From the NCBI RefSeq assembly GCF_003589595.1, contig NW_020654810.1, positions 14,654,569 through 14,718,568 of the forward strand: DNA of 64,000 bases. The letters are read 5' to 3'. This stretch comes from Hyposmocoma kahamanoa. Its lineage: Eukaryota; Arthropoda; Insecta; Lepidoptera; Cosmopterigidae. The notes under the pieces were generated by a model. The model did no database searches and had not been told where the DNA came from. It saw nothing but the letters and a program-made list of their open reading frames with translations. How positions within the stretch are numbered: the stretch's first letter is position 1; each line of letters begins with the position of its first letter. A program made the translations under genes and the position numbers. Positions 53,301 to 62,653 of the stretch are shown here, in pieces.

Positions 53301-55871
53301 AAGGCGGCGGTCTTCATGCAACAGCGCCTGCTCGCCAAAGAACTCCCCGCGGCCGAGTGTACCCACGTATTGCTCAGCTTCGTTGCCATCACGCTTTGTA
53401 ACCATTACTTTGCCGCCCCGGATGATGTAAAACTTGTCTCCGCGATCGCCTTGGCGGACAACCGGTGTGCCGGCTGAGAAAAATTCCTGGAACGAACTTC
53501 GCGACATTAGCCAGAAGTCGACGTACGTAGGGACAGGAAAGTAGGAACGTTTTAGTTTAGACGTTTATGCGGTTGTACGCACCCTTTTCAAAAATTCTGA
53601 AAGTTGGGCTAGTATTACAGGATCGATGCCTTTTAAAAGAGGCACCGAAGACAAGAAGCGCATGTTGTCCTCATGTTCCTGGCGACCGCTGGTCACCATG
53701 ATCTTTTGAAACACTCGTCTCTCCAACATCCATACCTTTGCCTCTGTTGTACCTACGAAAAGCCATTTCAATGAAATTACATAGGTACATTACAACAACA
53801 GCTATGCATGAGCTAACAAATTTCCTAAAGTTTCTGATAATTTGGGAATTCGTTATAGACCTTATATGACCAGGGAGTCGATTCAAAACCTTACGATAAC
53901 TCTGTTGTCGACCGATTCGATTTGATATCGTACGATTACTTTTCATTTTTATTCACAACACTCGAATCGAACGTTAAGCTGCCGTATTCGAAACCGAATT
54001 GAAATAACGTGACACCCGTACGATTACTCGAGCTTCTCGACCGACAAAGGCTACAAACGTTATTCAGAACAGTTATCGAATGAAAGTTACCGAATATCTT
54101 ATTGTTTACAAAGCAAGAATGTAATATAGAAATCTCTTATTATTTTAAATAAAGTCTGGATTTTGTTCAATTGTATTGCACATTTTAATGCAAGGCATTC
54201 CTATATTTTAGGCCTTTAAAGCCTTAAAAATGTATGTAAAAGGATTTTAATTTTTCTTCTAATCTATTCACCGACTAATCCGTAAACGCTGCTGGGTAAC
54301 AATATCTTATTCGAATTCGAATCGATCTTATTCGAATTCGAATCGAACGTTTAATTCGAATGTTCTGAATAGCTCGGAAAGCGCCCTTCGATTCGAGAAC
54401 GATATCCAATCGAACGATTCGGTTAAAATATCGAAGAGTACTGAATCGGGGTCCTGACCCCAATCCTTTTACATACATTTTTAAGATTTTAAAGGCCTAA
54501 ATAAGGGAATGCATTAGTCTCGCATTAAAATAAATTATTAAAATTTAACAAAATCCAGATTTTATTTAAAATAATAAAAGATTTCCATATTACATTTTTG
54601 CTTTGTAAATAATAGGACGTTCGGTAACTTTCATTCGACAATTGTATTCTGAATAGCGTTTGTATATAGCCTTTGCCGGTCGAAAAGTATAAGTAATCGT
54701 AATCGTCATTTCGGTTCGGTTATTGTGAATAAAAATGAAAAGAAATCGTACGATATTTAATCGAATCGGTTGACAACAGAGTTATCGCAAGGTTCTTAAT
54801 CGACCTGCTGGACGCTGTTGGAGCTGTCACGCTACAACAGTTCAACAATTTTTCGCAAAAGAACATACGGAAAGCTTTCCATTCCATAATAAGAAAGCGA
54901 CAAGCCTCCTTGATGCAACGGGTGCGCACTATCACCAACAGCCTCCTGAGCTTATGTCCGTTTACTGAACGGTTTAACTCACTGTACGTATGTGGTACTC
55001 TCTGCTTGGGCTGCCAAATAAATATACCTACGTATAATGCAATGTAATGTACTTACTAACATGGTTTATAAATTTCGTACTAATTGCATATGGATTAAGG
55101 TTCGAAATGAATGCTTATTTTTATTATTACTATTATACTTACATGTTATGGACGCAAATCGTTTGGCTTTGTACAAAATAGCGAGTTCTCCAAATACTAC
55201 GCCTGCGCCGAACTTTTTGACAACTTGACCCCCTTTGAGAACTTCAAACTCTCCGTAAGCTGAGATAAATAAATGGCTTCCACTTTCGCCTTCCCGAATA
55301 ATGAGACTACCCACCGCATAATTCTTGGGACTCATGGCATCTACCACAACTCTAAGTCTTTCCTCGTCCATCATATTTTTTACGAAATCGTTAGCCATGA
55401 TTGCTTTCTTTATCTGTTCAATTGACCTGTGCAAGAAAAGTGTAATGAATTTTTACATAAGAAGTCGGTGTTGTATGGAATATCCGGCATTGTTAAGTAA
55501 ACTTACTGTTCATCTTTTTCATATTTTGGTAGTTCGGTTTCGGCTGATCGCGCACTCTCGAACGGAGCGAGTGGTTCTAGAATACCTCGTTTACGTCGCG
55601 GTGCTTCGGAGAGTTGACTGGCATCACTATCTCGCGTAGGTTTCAAATTTGTGTCATCGGCATCACTATTTCGAGCAGATTTCAAATTTGTGTCATTATC
55701 TGAATCTATGCTCTGTAAGGCCTCAGAGTCTACGCTTTGCGCACTCATGTCACTTAGCTTTTTCGTAACCTGGACACACGAAGGTCCAGGTTCAAGTGTA
55801 GATAGGCTGATTGACGATGTTTGGGAGCGACCATTTTGATTAACATCTTTATGAAAATTTGCCGGTGGTGT
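44162..55871 (-). CDS. Pkg21D: cGMP-dependent protein kinase, Pkg21D-like, ten exons, 5'-incomplete
   Basis: Joined minus-strand exons give about 704 residues ending TSGWDDNF. Visible: Ser/Asp-rich N-terminal region with a basic pseudosubstrate-like [10 protein letters not shown] (about 91-100); cyclic-nucleotide domain A with cassette [15 protein letters not shown] (200-214) and domain B with [16 protein letters not shown] (323-337); kinase with GVGGFGRV (400-407), Lys423, YRDLKPEN (Asp517), DFG (535-537), TPEYVAPE (554-561); AGC tail WFLGFDW...GWDDNF. RFAS and RLAT carry the Ser/Thr that favours cGMP. Pkg21D rather than foraging is chosen from [17 protein letters not shown] and [12 protein letters not shown], which fit what I recall of that paralogue. 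The first exon here begins in phase 0 after an AG with no good start, so an upstream exon is expected. The kinase phosphorylates Ser/Thr in response to cGMP. Confidence 0.9.
44470..44757 (-). repeat. SINE-like repeat S1, near-complete
   Basis: GACACGCCTATCCATAACAG, GGGGCACTGCCACTGCACCC, ATGTGCTTGTAATTTCACCA, GACGGCAGAAATAGGTAAGG, CTGGACGAACTCTTTCACAA. Confidence 0.8.
46282..46510 (+). repeat. tRNA-derived SINE S2
   Basis: GACGACTTTCGTGGTTGAGT (A box region), GGGGTTCGATCCCCGG (B box), body TTTCTATATTGTCTCGGATC to TACTTTGGGATCAGAGTAAC. Confidence 0.82.
46963..47219 (-). CDS. Pkg21D: Pkg21D exon: kinase C-lobe
   Basis: [60 protein letters not shown]. Donor GTACGT. Confidence 0.93.
47555..50634 (-). 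mobile_element. RTE-clade non-LTR retrotransposon, apparently intact
   Basis: 3.08 kb on the minus strand, flanked by direct repeats GTTTATGGAGTT at 47543-47554 and 50635-50646. It ends on its 3' side with GGCTGATGATG, a simple tail of the RTE kind, and carries one long open frame with endonuclease and RT domains. Confidence 0.88.
47560..50520 (-). CDS. RTE endonuclease-reverse transcriptase
   Basis: 986 codons without a stop from an ATG at 50518-50520; the frame is open further upstream into the flanking element, so this ATG is chosen as the first inside the RTE. The N-terminal apurinic-type endonuclease shows [31 protein letters not shown] and STGSDHRLV with catalytic-type Glu, Asp and His. 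RT follows: [27 protein letters not shown] and [17 protein letters not shown] (the YADD-type box as FADD), then YTYLGQIL. The C-terminal part has the basic [18 protein letters not shown] block common in RTE proteins of Lepidoptera. It drives target-primed reverse transcription. It lies in the 3.85-kb Pkg21D intron between the activation-segment and C-lobe exons, same strand as the gene. Confidence 0.9.
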   Translation of the reverse strand: MDGTTNRRPPVPGRPAIPGHGSGHGTGGVGGAKNPRATAGYQKQLTLATFNGRTLRLDEHLAQLEVELENIRWHVLGLCEVRREGEDTITLDSGHLLYFREGDQTSQGGIGFLVNRVLSNNVEEISSVSNRLAYLILRLSKRYSLKIIQAYAPTSTHSDDDVEDMYEDISKALHNTTKAHFNVVMGDFNAKVGFPNLDESRVGPHGYGVRNHRGQTLVNFLAHEGLFLMNSFFKKKSQRKWTWRSPDAVTKNEIDFILTDKRRIFRDVSVINRFSTGSDHRLVRGSLNIDVKLERSRLMKSTLRPNPLQIMAGSEKFHELLEARFVELEPTEDVDEALQGVVGTLRSEGIKFCQLQRTGKKSKLSDETLQLTTKRRDDIQDTSSERSYLNKQIAKMVRRDLRSSNTRLIEEAIERNRGSKVFTQQLGRSHLTKLTTHDGLTVTSRQQILAEIEDFYGRLYAVNAPRVQRDNHDLRATLTRHYTDDLPEISQDEIVLALKQLKNGKAPGEDGVTSELLKSGGVPIIQELQKLFNLVIHCGRTPRAWNRSIVVLFFKKGDKTLLKNYRPISLLSHVYKLFSRVITNRLARRLDEFQPPEQAGFRGGYGTIDHIHTVRQIIQKSEEYNRPLCLAFVDYEKAFDSVETWAVLESLQRCQVDYRYIQVLRCLYDAATMSVQVQDQQPEPIQLRRGVRQGDVISPKLFTAALEDMFKTLDWKRMGININGEYISHLRFADDIVLMAESLEELDQMLNSLASASRRIGLGMNFDKTKVMINDHIDPRPICVNGHLLEVVSEYTYLGQILQLGRNNFEKEARRRIQLGWAAFGKLRRVFSSPIPQSLKTKVFNQCVLPVLTYGAESWTLTIRLVHQFKVAQRAMERAMLGVSLKDKLRNEVIRQRTKVIDIALRISKLKWQWAGHICRRTDNRWGKRVLEWRPRLGKRSVGRPPARWSDDLRKIAGRKWMRQAENRAKWRALGEAYVQQWTAIG
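51073..51171 (-). CDS. Pkg21D: Pkg21D exon: DFG and activation segment
   Basis: [20 protein letters not shown] and [13 protein letters not shown]. Most AGC kinases have Cys before GTPEY; here it is Ala552. Confidence 0.94.
51345..51537 (-). repeat. tRNA-derived SINE S3
   Basis: Matches 33095-33335: CACTAGGGAAATTTTGTGTC, GCGGGTGCCATGGACACATA, CCCGGGAATCGAATC and TAACTGTTCGGCCACGG. Confidence 0.75.
51855..51955. repeat. Rearranged fragment of repeat S1
   Basis: AAGTGACGAGACGAACATGT is followed by an inverted piece CACGACTTGCTCGTGGCGTC ... ATCATGA, so the fragment is nearly palindromic. Confidence 0.5.
51973..52204 (-). CDS. Pkg21D: Pkg21D exon: kinase catalytic loop
   Basis: [53 protein letters not shown]. 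Confidence 0.94.
52664..52880 (-). CDS. Pkg21D: Pkg21D exon: kinase glycine loop and Lys
   Basis: [40 protein letters not shown] with Lys423, then a Gln run ([16 protein letters not shown]) and NSPFIC. Confidence 0.93.
53055..53146 (-). CDS. Pkg21D: Pkg21D exon: linker to kinase
   Basis: [20 protein letters not shown] and SQEPRVFKS, equivalent to the [13 protein letters not shown] stretch. One base at each end joins flanking codons. Confidence 0.85.
53248..53486 (-). CDS. Pkg21D: Pkg21D exon: cyclic-nucleotide domain B
   Basis: [48 protein letters not shown]. The acceptor TTCCAG at 53487-53492 is preferred to upstream AGs because the domain length then matches the family. Confidence 0.9.
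53583..53752 (-). CDS. Pkg21D: Pkg21D exon: end of domain A and inter-domain helix
   Basis: [43 protein letters not shown]. Its phase joins ASIT to CTTEAK. Confidence 0.9.
53875..54454 (-). mobile_element. TIR element family T, copy C
   Basis: Reverse-oriented full copy: plus strand begins GTCGATTCAAAACC, contains TATTGTTTACAAAGCAAGAA, and ends CTGAATCGGGGTCC. It includes a short internal tandem (ATCGATCTTATTCGAATTCG). Confidence 0.78.
54461..54805 (+). mobile_element. TIR element family T, copy D, 5'-truncated
   Basis: Starts in mid-element (AATCCTTTTACATACATTTT) right after copy C and runs to TTAATCGACC. Forms an inverted pair with copy C. Confidence 0.75.
55143..55426 (-). CDS. Pkg21D: Pkg21D exon: cyclic-nucleotide domain A
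   Basis: [51 protein letters not shown]. Donor GTAAGT leaves one base. Confidence 0.92.
55507..55871 (-). CDS. Pkg21D: Pkg21D exon: N-terminal region and pseudosubstrate-like site
   Basis: Starts [16 protein letters not shown] after TTTTACAG, runs through a Ser/Asp-rich region with a short internal duplication ([24 protein letters not shown]), then [11 protein letters not shown]. Donor GTAAGT leaves two bases. Confidence 0.82.
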
Positions 55872-58495
55872 CTGTAAAATACATTGTTGTAATACATAAT
55901 TTATATATTTTCTTTAATTAGTGTTGACTTGGTTTAGTAACTAATTAAACGTTTGTTACATTTGAGACATTTGGTACCTTGTTGTCGTTCATGTTTTCGA
56001 TACAAGGTTCAAATTACCTTTACAAAATGTTGATTAATTTTCTTTCGAATTTATATCAGCACAATTGACGATTCTCTTTTACCGACAGTTACTCATATAA
56101 GTATCGGTTAATCCGGAAGTGCGTAAGTAAACTATCTATAGGTATCTATACTGACATGCCTTCTTTAGATAACTATTCGGTTATAGTCTTGGTATTGCAC
56201 AGACAGTCTTGGTCTTGCTACAAGAGTCTCGCAAGTCCTGCTATTACCCATTGTTACTTACGAAAGTATCGTATTCTATCAGATATTCTTATAAAAAGTG
56301 TCCATGAAGGTTGCTTCGAATTTTAGAACAATGCAAAAGAGTAAGTAGGTACCACGGAAGTGTGGTAGGTACGTACGTTTTGATAGGCATAGTGAATTTA
56401 ATTTTTATTGAATGTCAGAATGTTTCACCATCATGATATTCAATTATTTTTGTGAAATTACTTCCGATCGAAAGAATTTTTTCTAGGTGTTCGATCTTAG
56501 TATTAATATAATTATAAGAAACTTTATATTAAAAATTATCAATGAAATAAAACAGTCCATAAACTACATTTTTGATTTTACTTGCCTATTACAAACTTCC
56601 ACATATAAACATCAAAACAATAAAACGATATTTTTCTGATGCTACTTACATTTTTTACAGGTTTAAATAACTGTTAAATGTTAAATATCATATTACATTT
56701 TCAGGTGCCTATATCTTACACATTAAACGTGGAAAGTTTTGCGAAAGTAAAAAAAGTTTTCAAAGGTATGATTTTTTTATTTAATATTTTTAAAGAACTC
56801 TCTACCATTGTCGACGCAAAGTTTCATGTGTCTGAACCTATTTTCGAAACACGTTTTCCAGTCCGCCTCTTTTATGGTCTTTTTAAACGTGCTAGCGCAT
56901 CTTCCGGCGATGAAAACTGTATCCCTTTGAGTTGATTTGTTATTTTAGGACATAGAAAGAAGTTACACGGTGCCTAATCAGAGCTGCACAGGAGGGTGAC
57001 TTAAAATTTTAACCAATATACGGTTCAGGAAGTACTTCGTTTTTAGTGCCGAGTGCGCGGGCGTGTTGCCATGGTGAAGCAGTAGCTTTTTTTATGATAC
57101 TAGGTGACGGGACGTCACCAAGCGTCACGCCTGTCCATAACAGTATGACGTCGTCGGCACGCATCGGAAAAGTTGCCTCTCCGAGCAACTGCGTCGGCAT
57201 TACTACCGACAGGCCGGTGCTTGCGGTCCGTGTGATGCGGATCAGTGGACGCAGTTGTATAAACTTCTGTACAAAGAATACAAAAATCCGTATAATGCGA
57301 TCCGTCCGATACGTGCGCTGCGGATCTGTGGACGACTAAATCTTCAGTTTTTTTAAATAAAAGAAAAAGTTTATCTTCGGATGCGTTCTGAATTTACACC
57401 TCATCAATTTTTATTTTGCTTGTATTTTTATTTTGTCTGAATAAGTGACTATTGAAAATGTAATTTTAGTTCTTCTACGAATTAAAATAATTTGATAAAA
57501 TTTTGCTCTGATCCATTTGACAATTGGTATGCGGAGGCCTTAAGAGTGATTGATAGAAGCTTGTGATGAAAATAGGTTTATAGCCATTTTCAAATATGGC
57601 CGCCATATAAGCGTTTGTAGGCGGCAGAAAAAATTGCTCTAATTCGACTGAAAATTGACACGTGAGGGGTCTCTATGGGTGTTTAATAATAATTTGGAAT
57701 AAAAAATATTTTTTGTCATATTTCAATATGGCTGCCATACAAACTTTTATGGCGACAGATAAAAATTTGCTCTAATTCGACTATAAATTGGCATGTTGGG
57801 ATTTCTATGGGTATTTGATAATAACTTGCGGTCAAAATTAATTTTTCCATAAAAGCGTTTTCTGAATTAAAAAATATTATAATCTGACTGAAAACCGTAA
57901 TTTGGAGTAAAAATGTTGTTTCCGTCGTTTCTCGAAATAACCGCACATAAGCGTACTTTTTCATTATAATTGGCTGTTGAAAAAACTTGCTTTTGCTCGT
58001 AATGAAAATTGGCACGAAAAGATTTCTAGCTTTCTAGCATTGTCACATAATAATTTGTGGTTTATAAATATTTGCAATTTATAAATATGGCCGCCATTAA
58101 GAAGCTATTTTCATTTTTTTAAAGTAAAGTCTAGAGGCCGTAGGCCGAGGCCCAGCGGAGGGCAAAGCCCGAAGCGTTCGCTCGCCAACCTCACGTAGGT
58201 AGTACCTATATGGAGGCTCTATTACGAGTACAAGATCTAATAATTGTTAAAAATAAGTGGAAATAAGATGCTTATAGCGTTGTTGTAACTCGACCGTACC
58301 TCTGTTAGATTCCTTGTTCTTGAAAGCTATGCCAAATATTAGGGAAAAAACTTAGAATAATAACGCATAGAAACCTAGCCCGCACACGCTAAGTGAGGCA
58401 AGTTAGAGGGTTCCAAACGCGTCCCAGGAGCGCGCGGGCTGTTAGTGCTCAAGGTCATATTGCACCGCGAACAGCTCCAAAATTTTTTGCTAAAA
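55872..58495. other. Region upstream of the first visible Pkg21D exon
   Basis: Presumed Pkg21D intron. Holds fragments of repeat S4 (56400-56530) and S1 (57088-57146), a degenerate tandem field (57497-58115) and a patch GAGGCCGTAGGCCGAGGCCC at 58133. No exon with the expected N-terminal leucine zipper or a start codon was found. Confidence 0.45.
57497..58115. repeat. Degenerate tandem repeat, about 110-135 bp units
   Basis: Five diverged units share TTGCTCTAATTCGACT, TTCTATGGGT, AATAATTTG and AATATGGCCGCCATATAAGC blocks in the same order. Confidence 0.55.
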
Positions 58496-58572
58496 ATGAC
58501 GAAATGTGCGGTAAATGGGTGTAAAAATACAACAGACAAACATAAAATAGACACTAACATCGCATTCCACAA
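58496..58572 (+). CDS. Possible first exon of a THAP zinc-finger protein
   Basis: ATG, then TKCAVNGCKNTTDKHKIDTN and IAFHK, ending with two bases before GTAAGTAATG. CAVxGC followed by FHK is the start of the C2CH THAP DNA-binding domain. No second exon was found downstream, so it may be a transposon remnant. Confidence 0.45.
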
Positions 58573-59139
58573 GTAAGTAATGCGTTTCAACTCATATTTT
58601 TATGTAAATATTCACTAAAACAGAAAAATAATTTCGCGGCAACAAGATGCGAAAGTGTTGCAAAGTAACGAATTTTTTTTCTCCCCATTTTGCTATTCTG
58701 TATCAAAATAATTATATTACGTAAATTTTAGTGGTGCCTGTAATTTAGATTTATTTGCGCATCTTGAACTAATATTTACTTTAATAAACATTAAATGTTT
58801 TCGTTAACTCCTGTAAGTGATTGGGACACTTAATTATTTTATAATACTTTTAACGGCTCTGCGTTCATGCTTTATTGAATAATTATTTATTTTAATTTTA
58901 TTTGAATTGGAGCACATATTGCAACAAATTTACAGTACTTATATATTTGTTTCTACTATAGTGTTGGCACCACCAGTACAACTTTGATAGCTTATTATAT
59001 GTCTTTCTTTTCGTAACTCAAGCGAAATATTTTTTATTAAAATATTTTATTTTCTTAAAAGGGGAGCATTCTTAAGCGATTTTTTAATCTATTTTAACAG
59101 TTATTTTCTTTAATGTTTGCTTATGGCATTTTCGGTTTT

Positions 59140-59911
59140 AGGTTTCGAATATGGCACTTATTTCTAAATCCAAGATGCGGGCGCGATTTTTCGAATAATG
59201 GCAAGTTGGGTATCGTTTTCGAGATGTTTGGGAATGTTCAATACAAATATGGCACTCATTTCTAAATCCAAGATGGCAAACACGACAGTTCAAACAAAAG
59301 CAATATTCGTAATGAGCACCCCCAAATACCTCGAAAACGATACCCAACTTGCCATTATTTGAAAAATCGTGCCCGCCATCTTGGATTTACAAATAGTGCC
59401 ATATTCACATTGAGCATCCCGAAATACCTCGAAAATGATACCCACATAGCATTTTTTTGAAAAAATCGTGCCCGCCATCTTGGATTTAGAAATGAGTGCC
59501 ATATTCGTAATGAGCATCCCCAAATACCTCGAAAATGATACCCATATTGCATTTTTTTGAAAAAATCGTGCCCGCCATCTTGGATTTAGAAATGAGTGCC
59601 ATATTCGTAATGAGCACCCCCAAGTACCTCGAAAATGATACCCATATTGCATTTTTTTGAAAAATCGTGCCCGCCATCTTGGATGTAGAAATGAGTGCCA
59701 TATTCGTCATGAGCATCCCCAAGTACCTCGAAAATGATACCCATATTGCATTTATTTCAAAACTCATGTCCGCCATCTTGGATTTAGAAATGAGTGCCAT
59801 ATTCGTAATGAGCATCCCCAAATACCTCGAAAAGGATACCCATATAGCATATTTTGAAAAATCGTGTCCGCCATCTTGGATTTACAAATAAGTGCTATAT
59901 TCGTTTTTCAT
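59140..59911. repeat. Tandem array of about 100-bp units with an orientation switch
   Basis: About six units of TGCCCGCCATCTTGGATTTA ... GAGTGCCATATTCGTAATGA ... CCTCGAAAATGATACCCATA run forward from about 59285. About two units run in the opposite orientation at 59140-59284. Confidence 0.9.
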
Positions 59912-60190
59912 CGACAAAACCGAGCACATCTGTAGGCACCTGATCGACAATGTCGGGCAAATCTGTAGGCACCTTTAACTTAATGATGAGTTAAGCAAGA
60001 TACAATTTCCCCACTTTTGAGGGAAATGTTATTCCATGGCATCATTATTTGTATATTTGTGTGCGTGCCGACGAGCGTAGTTACAAGTTGCTTACGCCTA
60101 CATGAATTTGGTTTTTGCCTCACTTGTGACAGTTCGTTTGATATGAAACTATCATTCTATGCGTTATTATTCTAAGGGAAAAAATTGGTA

Positions 60191-60296
60191 GGTCAAGAGC
60201 ACGTCATGCTTGACATTTTGTACTTTGGACTGTTCTTACCGTAAGCGGCATAGAGTTGGATTTAAATCGTAGGTGTCAAACTTGACGTGCTCTTGT
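60191..60296. mobile_element. Short palindromic MITE, copy 2
   Basis: GGTCAAGAGCACGTCATGCT and AAACTTGACGTGCTCTTG are inverted; core GGCATAGAGTTGGATTTAAA. Confidence 0.78.
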
Positions 60297-60659
60297 GTAC
60301 AATATAATATAATAACAATGCCAGACAATTATACCAATTTTCTGGTCTCAAACGGATAACTACCTCAATCACATTCATTAATCATAGCTACAAAAACTTT
60401 TTAAAATTTATACAGACGCTAAATAATATGATATTTCAGTTGTTAAATACGACATTTCTTCTATTTATTGAACGTTAACATTCGTTACTGCCAGCTGGTC
60501 AAGCTCTGGGTATGACGCATCCTGCAGCATAAGCACACCCCGTAATCTATTGCTAAAAACGCGCCGCAGGCCGAGCCTGAAGGGTATACGGCACGTATAT
60601 TTACATAACCATCTATTGTACAAAATATAGAGCAGTTTGAGCATACCTACAATAATTGC

Positions 60660-60850
60660 TGTCCAAAACGGTTACCACCCTGGACTGCCATGCACAGGTT
60701 TCGGGTTGGATTCCCAGGCCGGGAGAAATGGCATACATTTATTTCTTATATAATTAGTGGTTGTCCATGGCACTCGCGATACAGAGTTTTCCTAGTGTGG
60801 GGCTATGAATGGTGCGTTATTATTATTTTGATATATATTTTAGACTCTGG
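60660..60850 (+). repeat. tRNA-derived SINE S3
   Basis: AACGGTTACCACCCTGGACT, GGGTTGGATTCCCAGGCCGG, GTTTTCCTAGTGTGGGGCTA, then an ATT-rich tail. Confidence 0.72.
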
Positions 60851-61014
60851 CTTCTCCCATGGCCAGAGAAGAAATAAATAACGAGAACGGACACTCTCCG
60901 CCCCTCCCTAGCTTTAGATACCGCACCACGTCCCGCATATTGATGGTCACATTGACTGAACGAGCTAGGCTAGCCGTTTTCGCTCTAAGACGGCTTTGAT
61001 ATTTGAATATACTT

Positions 61015-61722
61015 TTCATTTATTCAATACGAAATTTGTACGTTAATTTATAACATCATTTTACGTTACTATTTATAATGGTCGTGAATTGTGCTGTGTA
61101 CGGTTGTTCATAATCATCTAAACGGGTTATAGAGAGTGTCTATCGTTTTCTGAAAGATGAAAGTAAGTAAAAAAATTTATGTCTGAGACTCATTCAGTTA
61201 TTGTTTTCTTTAGTGCAGAGTAATATATAATACAGATTTATTATATCAATATAATAAGACGCCATAACTTCCTGAGCTAGACAAGGGTTCTCGGATTTTC
61301 AACTTGTGTTGCCGATAAATATTACGTAGTGAATATACCTAATTATTAACTAGGTAGTGTTAAACTTGGACACGCAATTTCAAATACCTTGTTACCTTAT
61401 TTAAAGGTACCTGTCCAAAATATAAACTTTTTAAGTGCTTTTAATATATATTTTAAATAAATCTTCAATATTATTATAGTTAGTGAATTAATAAAAAAAT
61501 TATAAATTTATATCGATATAAATAAGTAATGAACATGTGTAATTATAAGAATTCCATAAATAGAATAACGAAAGATAACAGATTCGCATTAGAATTTTCG
61601 CTATGTTAATAATACCAGCAAGTAGCAAGCAGTGATGGGTAACCCTGCCACTTCACGCACACATTTGCGCGTGTGCAGATAGCGCCTTGCTGTATGTAGT
61701 AGTAGTAGGCAAATAATTTTCG
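61015..61722 (+). mobile_element. THAP-exon-bearing repeat, copy 2
   Basis: Second copy of 28405-29118. At 61078 it keeps an [14 protein letters not shown], then an in-frame stop, then SSKR and a frame ending RFLKDE before a GTAAGT donor. It looks like the first exon of a THAP-domain transposase gene or host gene carried by a repeat. Confidence 0.68.
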
Positions 61723-62533
61723 GCCGTTTTGTGGAGTGTCTGGGGTGTGCCATGGTCTAAAAGATTAATTTATTATGCGTGTACGTTATTATTATTATTA
61801 TGGTTCGTCTAATAGTCGCAGTGCTTGTCACAAATAGATCAAAGTCATAATCGGCGCTGTACTTGTTGTAATATGGTTTACAACCACGAAATATGAATGT
61901 ATTGTGTGGGTAATTTAATTAAGACGTCGCCGCCGCCGTCTCGAAGTTAGTGTGTTATTGCGAAGACTAATTTTCGACAGTAATACCGGACAGTCAATGT
62001 TGCCATTAGGCAGATTAGATATAATTTATTTATTTATTTATTTATTTATTTATTCAATATTGCGAGTGGGCTCACAGAGCGTATCCAAAACACCCACAAG
62101 CTTAGGCAACGTTACAAATTATTGATAAAGAATTGCGATACAATTAAAATAAAATAAAATTATAGATACAATTTAACTTACAAATGTCAAAACCTTAACC
62201 TACTTAGTATCTATTTTCCAACACGTAAAAAGTCATTATTTAAACGCGAACATATCGCGTTCCTAAGAATTTGTCCAAAGGAATCAGCAAATAAGTCCAT
62301 GTCATAGTGGTCAGCGAGCATATCTCCGATGAGCGTGAGTGCCCGCGCGGAGGGCGCATGCGCAGCGCGAACGAACGGTGCGCACTGCCGGCCGCTGCAG
62401 CAAGCGCAGCCGCCTACGCGGCGTCACTATCCCAGCCTCATCCCAACTAATGCGAGAGGGCACCGGACAGAATGCTAAATTTCTCGAGAATATCTGGACT
62501 ATCGATTTTATTATGAACGATTGATAGGTAGTG

Positions 62534-62653
62534 TAGTACAGTCAAGAGCACATCAAGCTTGACACTTTGAACTTTGGACAGTTCTTATTGCAAGCGGCGT
62601 AGAGTTAAATTTAAACCTTTAATGTCAAGCTTGACGTGCTCTTGACCGTACTA
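62534..62653. mobile_element. Short palindromic MITE, copy 3, TA-flanked
   Basis: GTACAGTCAAGAGCACATCA and its inverse TTGACGTGCTCTTGACCGTA, with TA on each side. Removing one TA and the element rejoins the RT frame. Confidence 0.85.

Noticed and set aside
44162..55871. Calling the kinase foraging (PRKG1-type)
   Set aside because: [19 protein letters not shown] and [12 protein letters not shown] fit the Pkg21D paralogue better from memory. A tree would settle it.
57009..57200. Possible first exon of Pkg21D (63-codon minus frame)
   Set aside because: It overlaps a fragment of repeat S1 (CCTGTCCATAACAGT) and lacks the expected PKG N-terminal features.
59290..59821. Open frames with repeating NMALISKSKMAG peptides
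   Set aside because: They arise from stop-free tandem repeat units; frames and units are degenerate and no start context or splice signal supports a protein.
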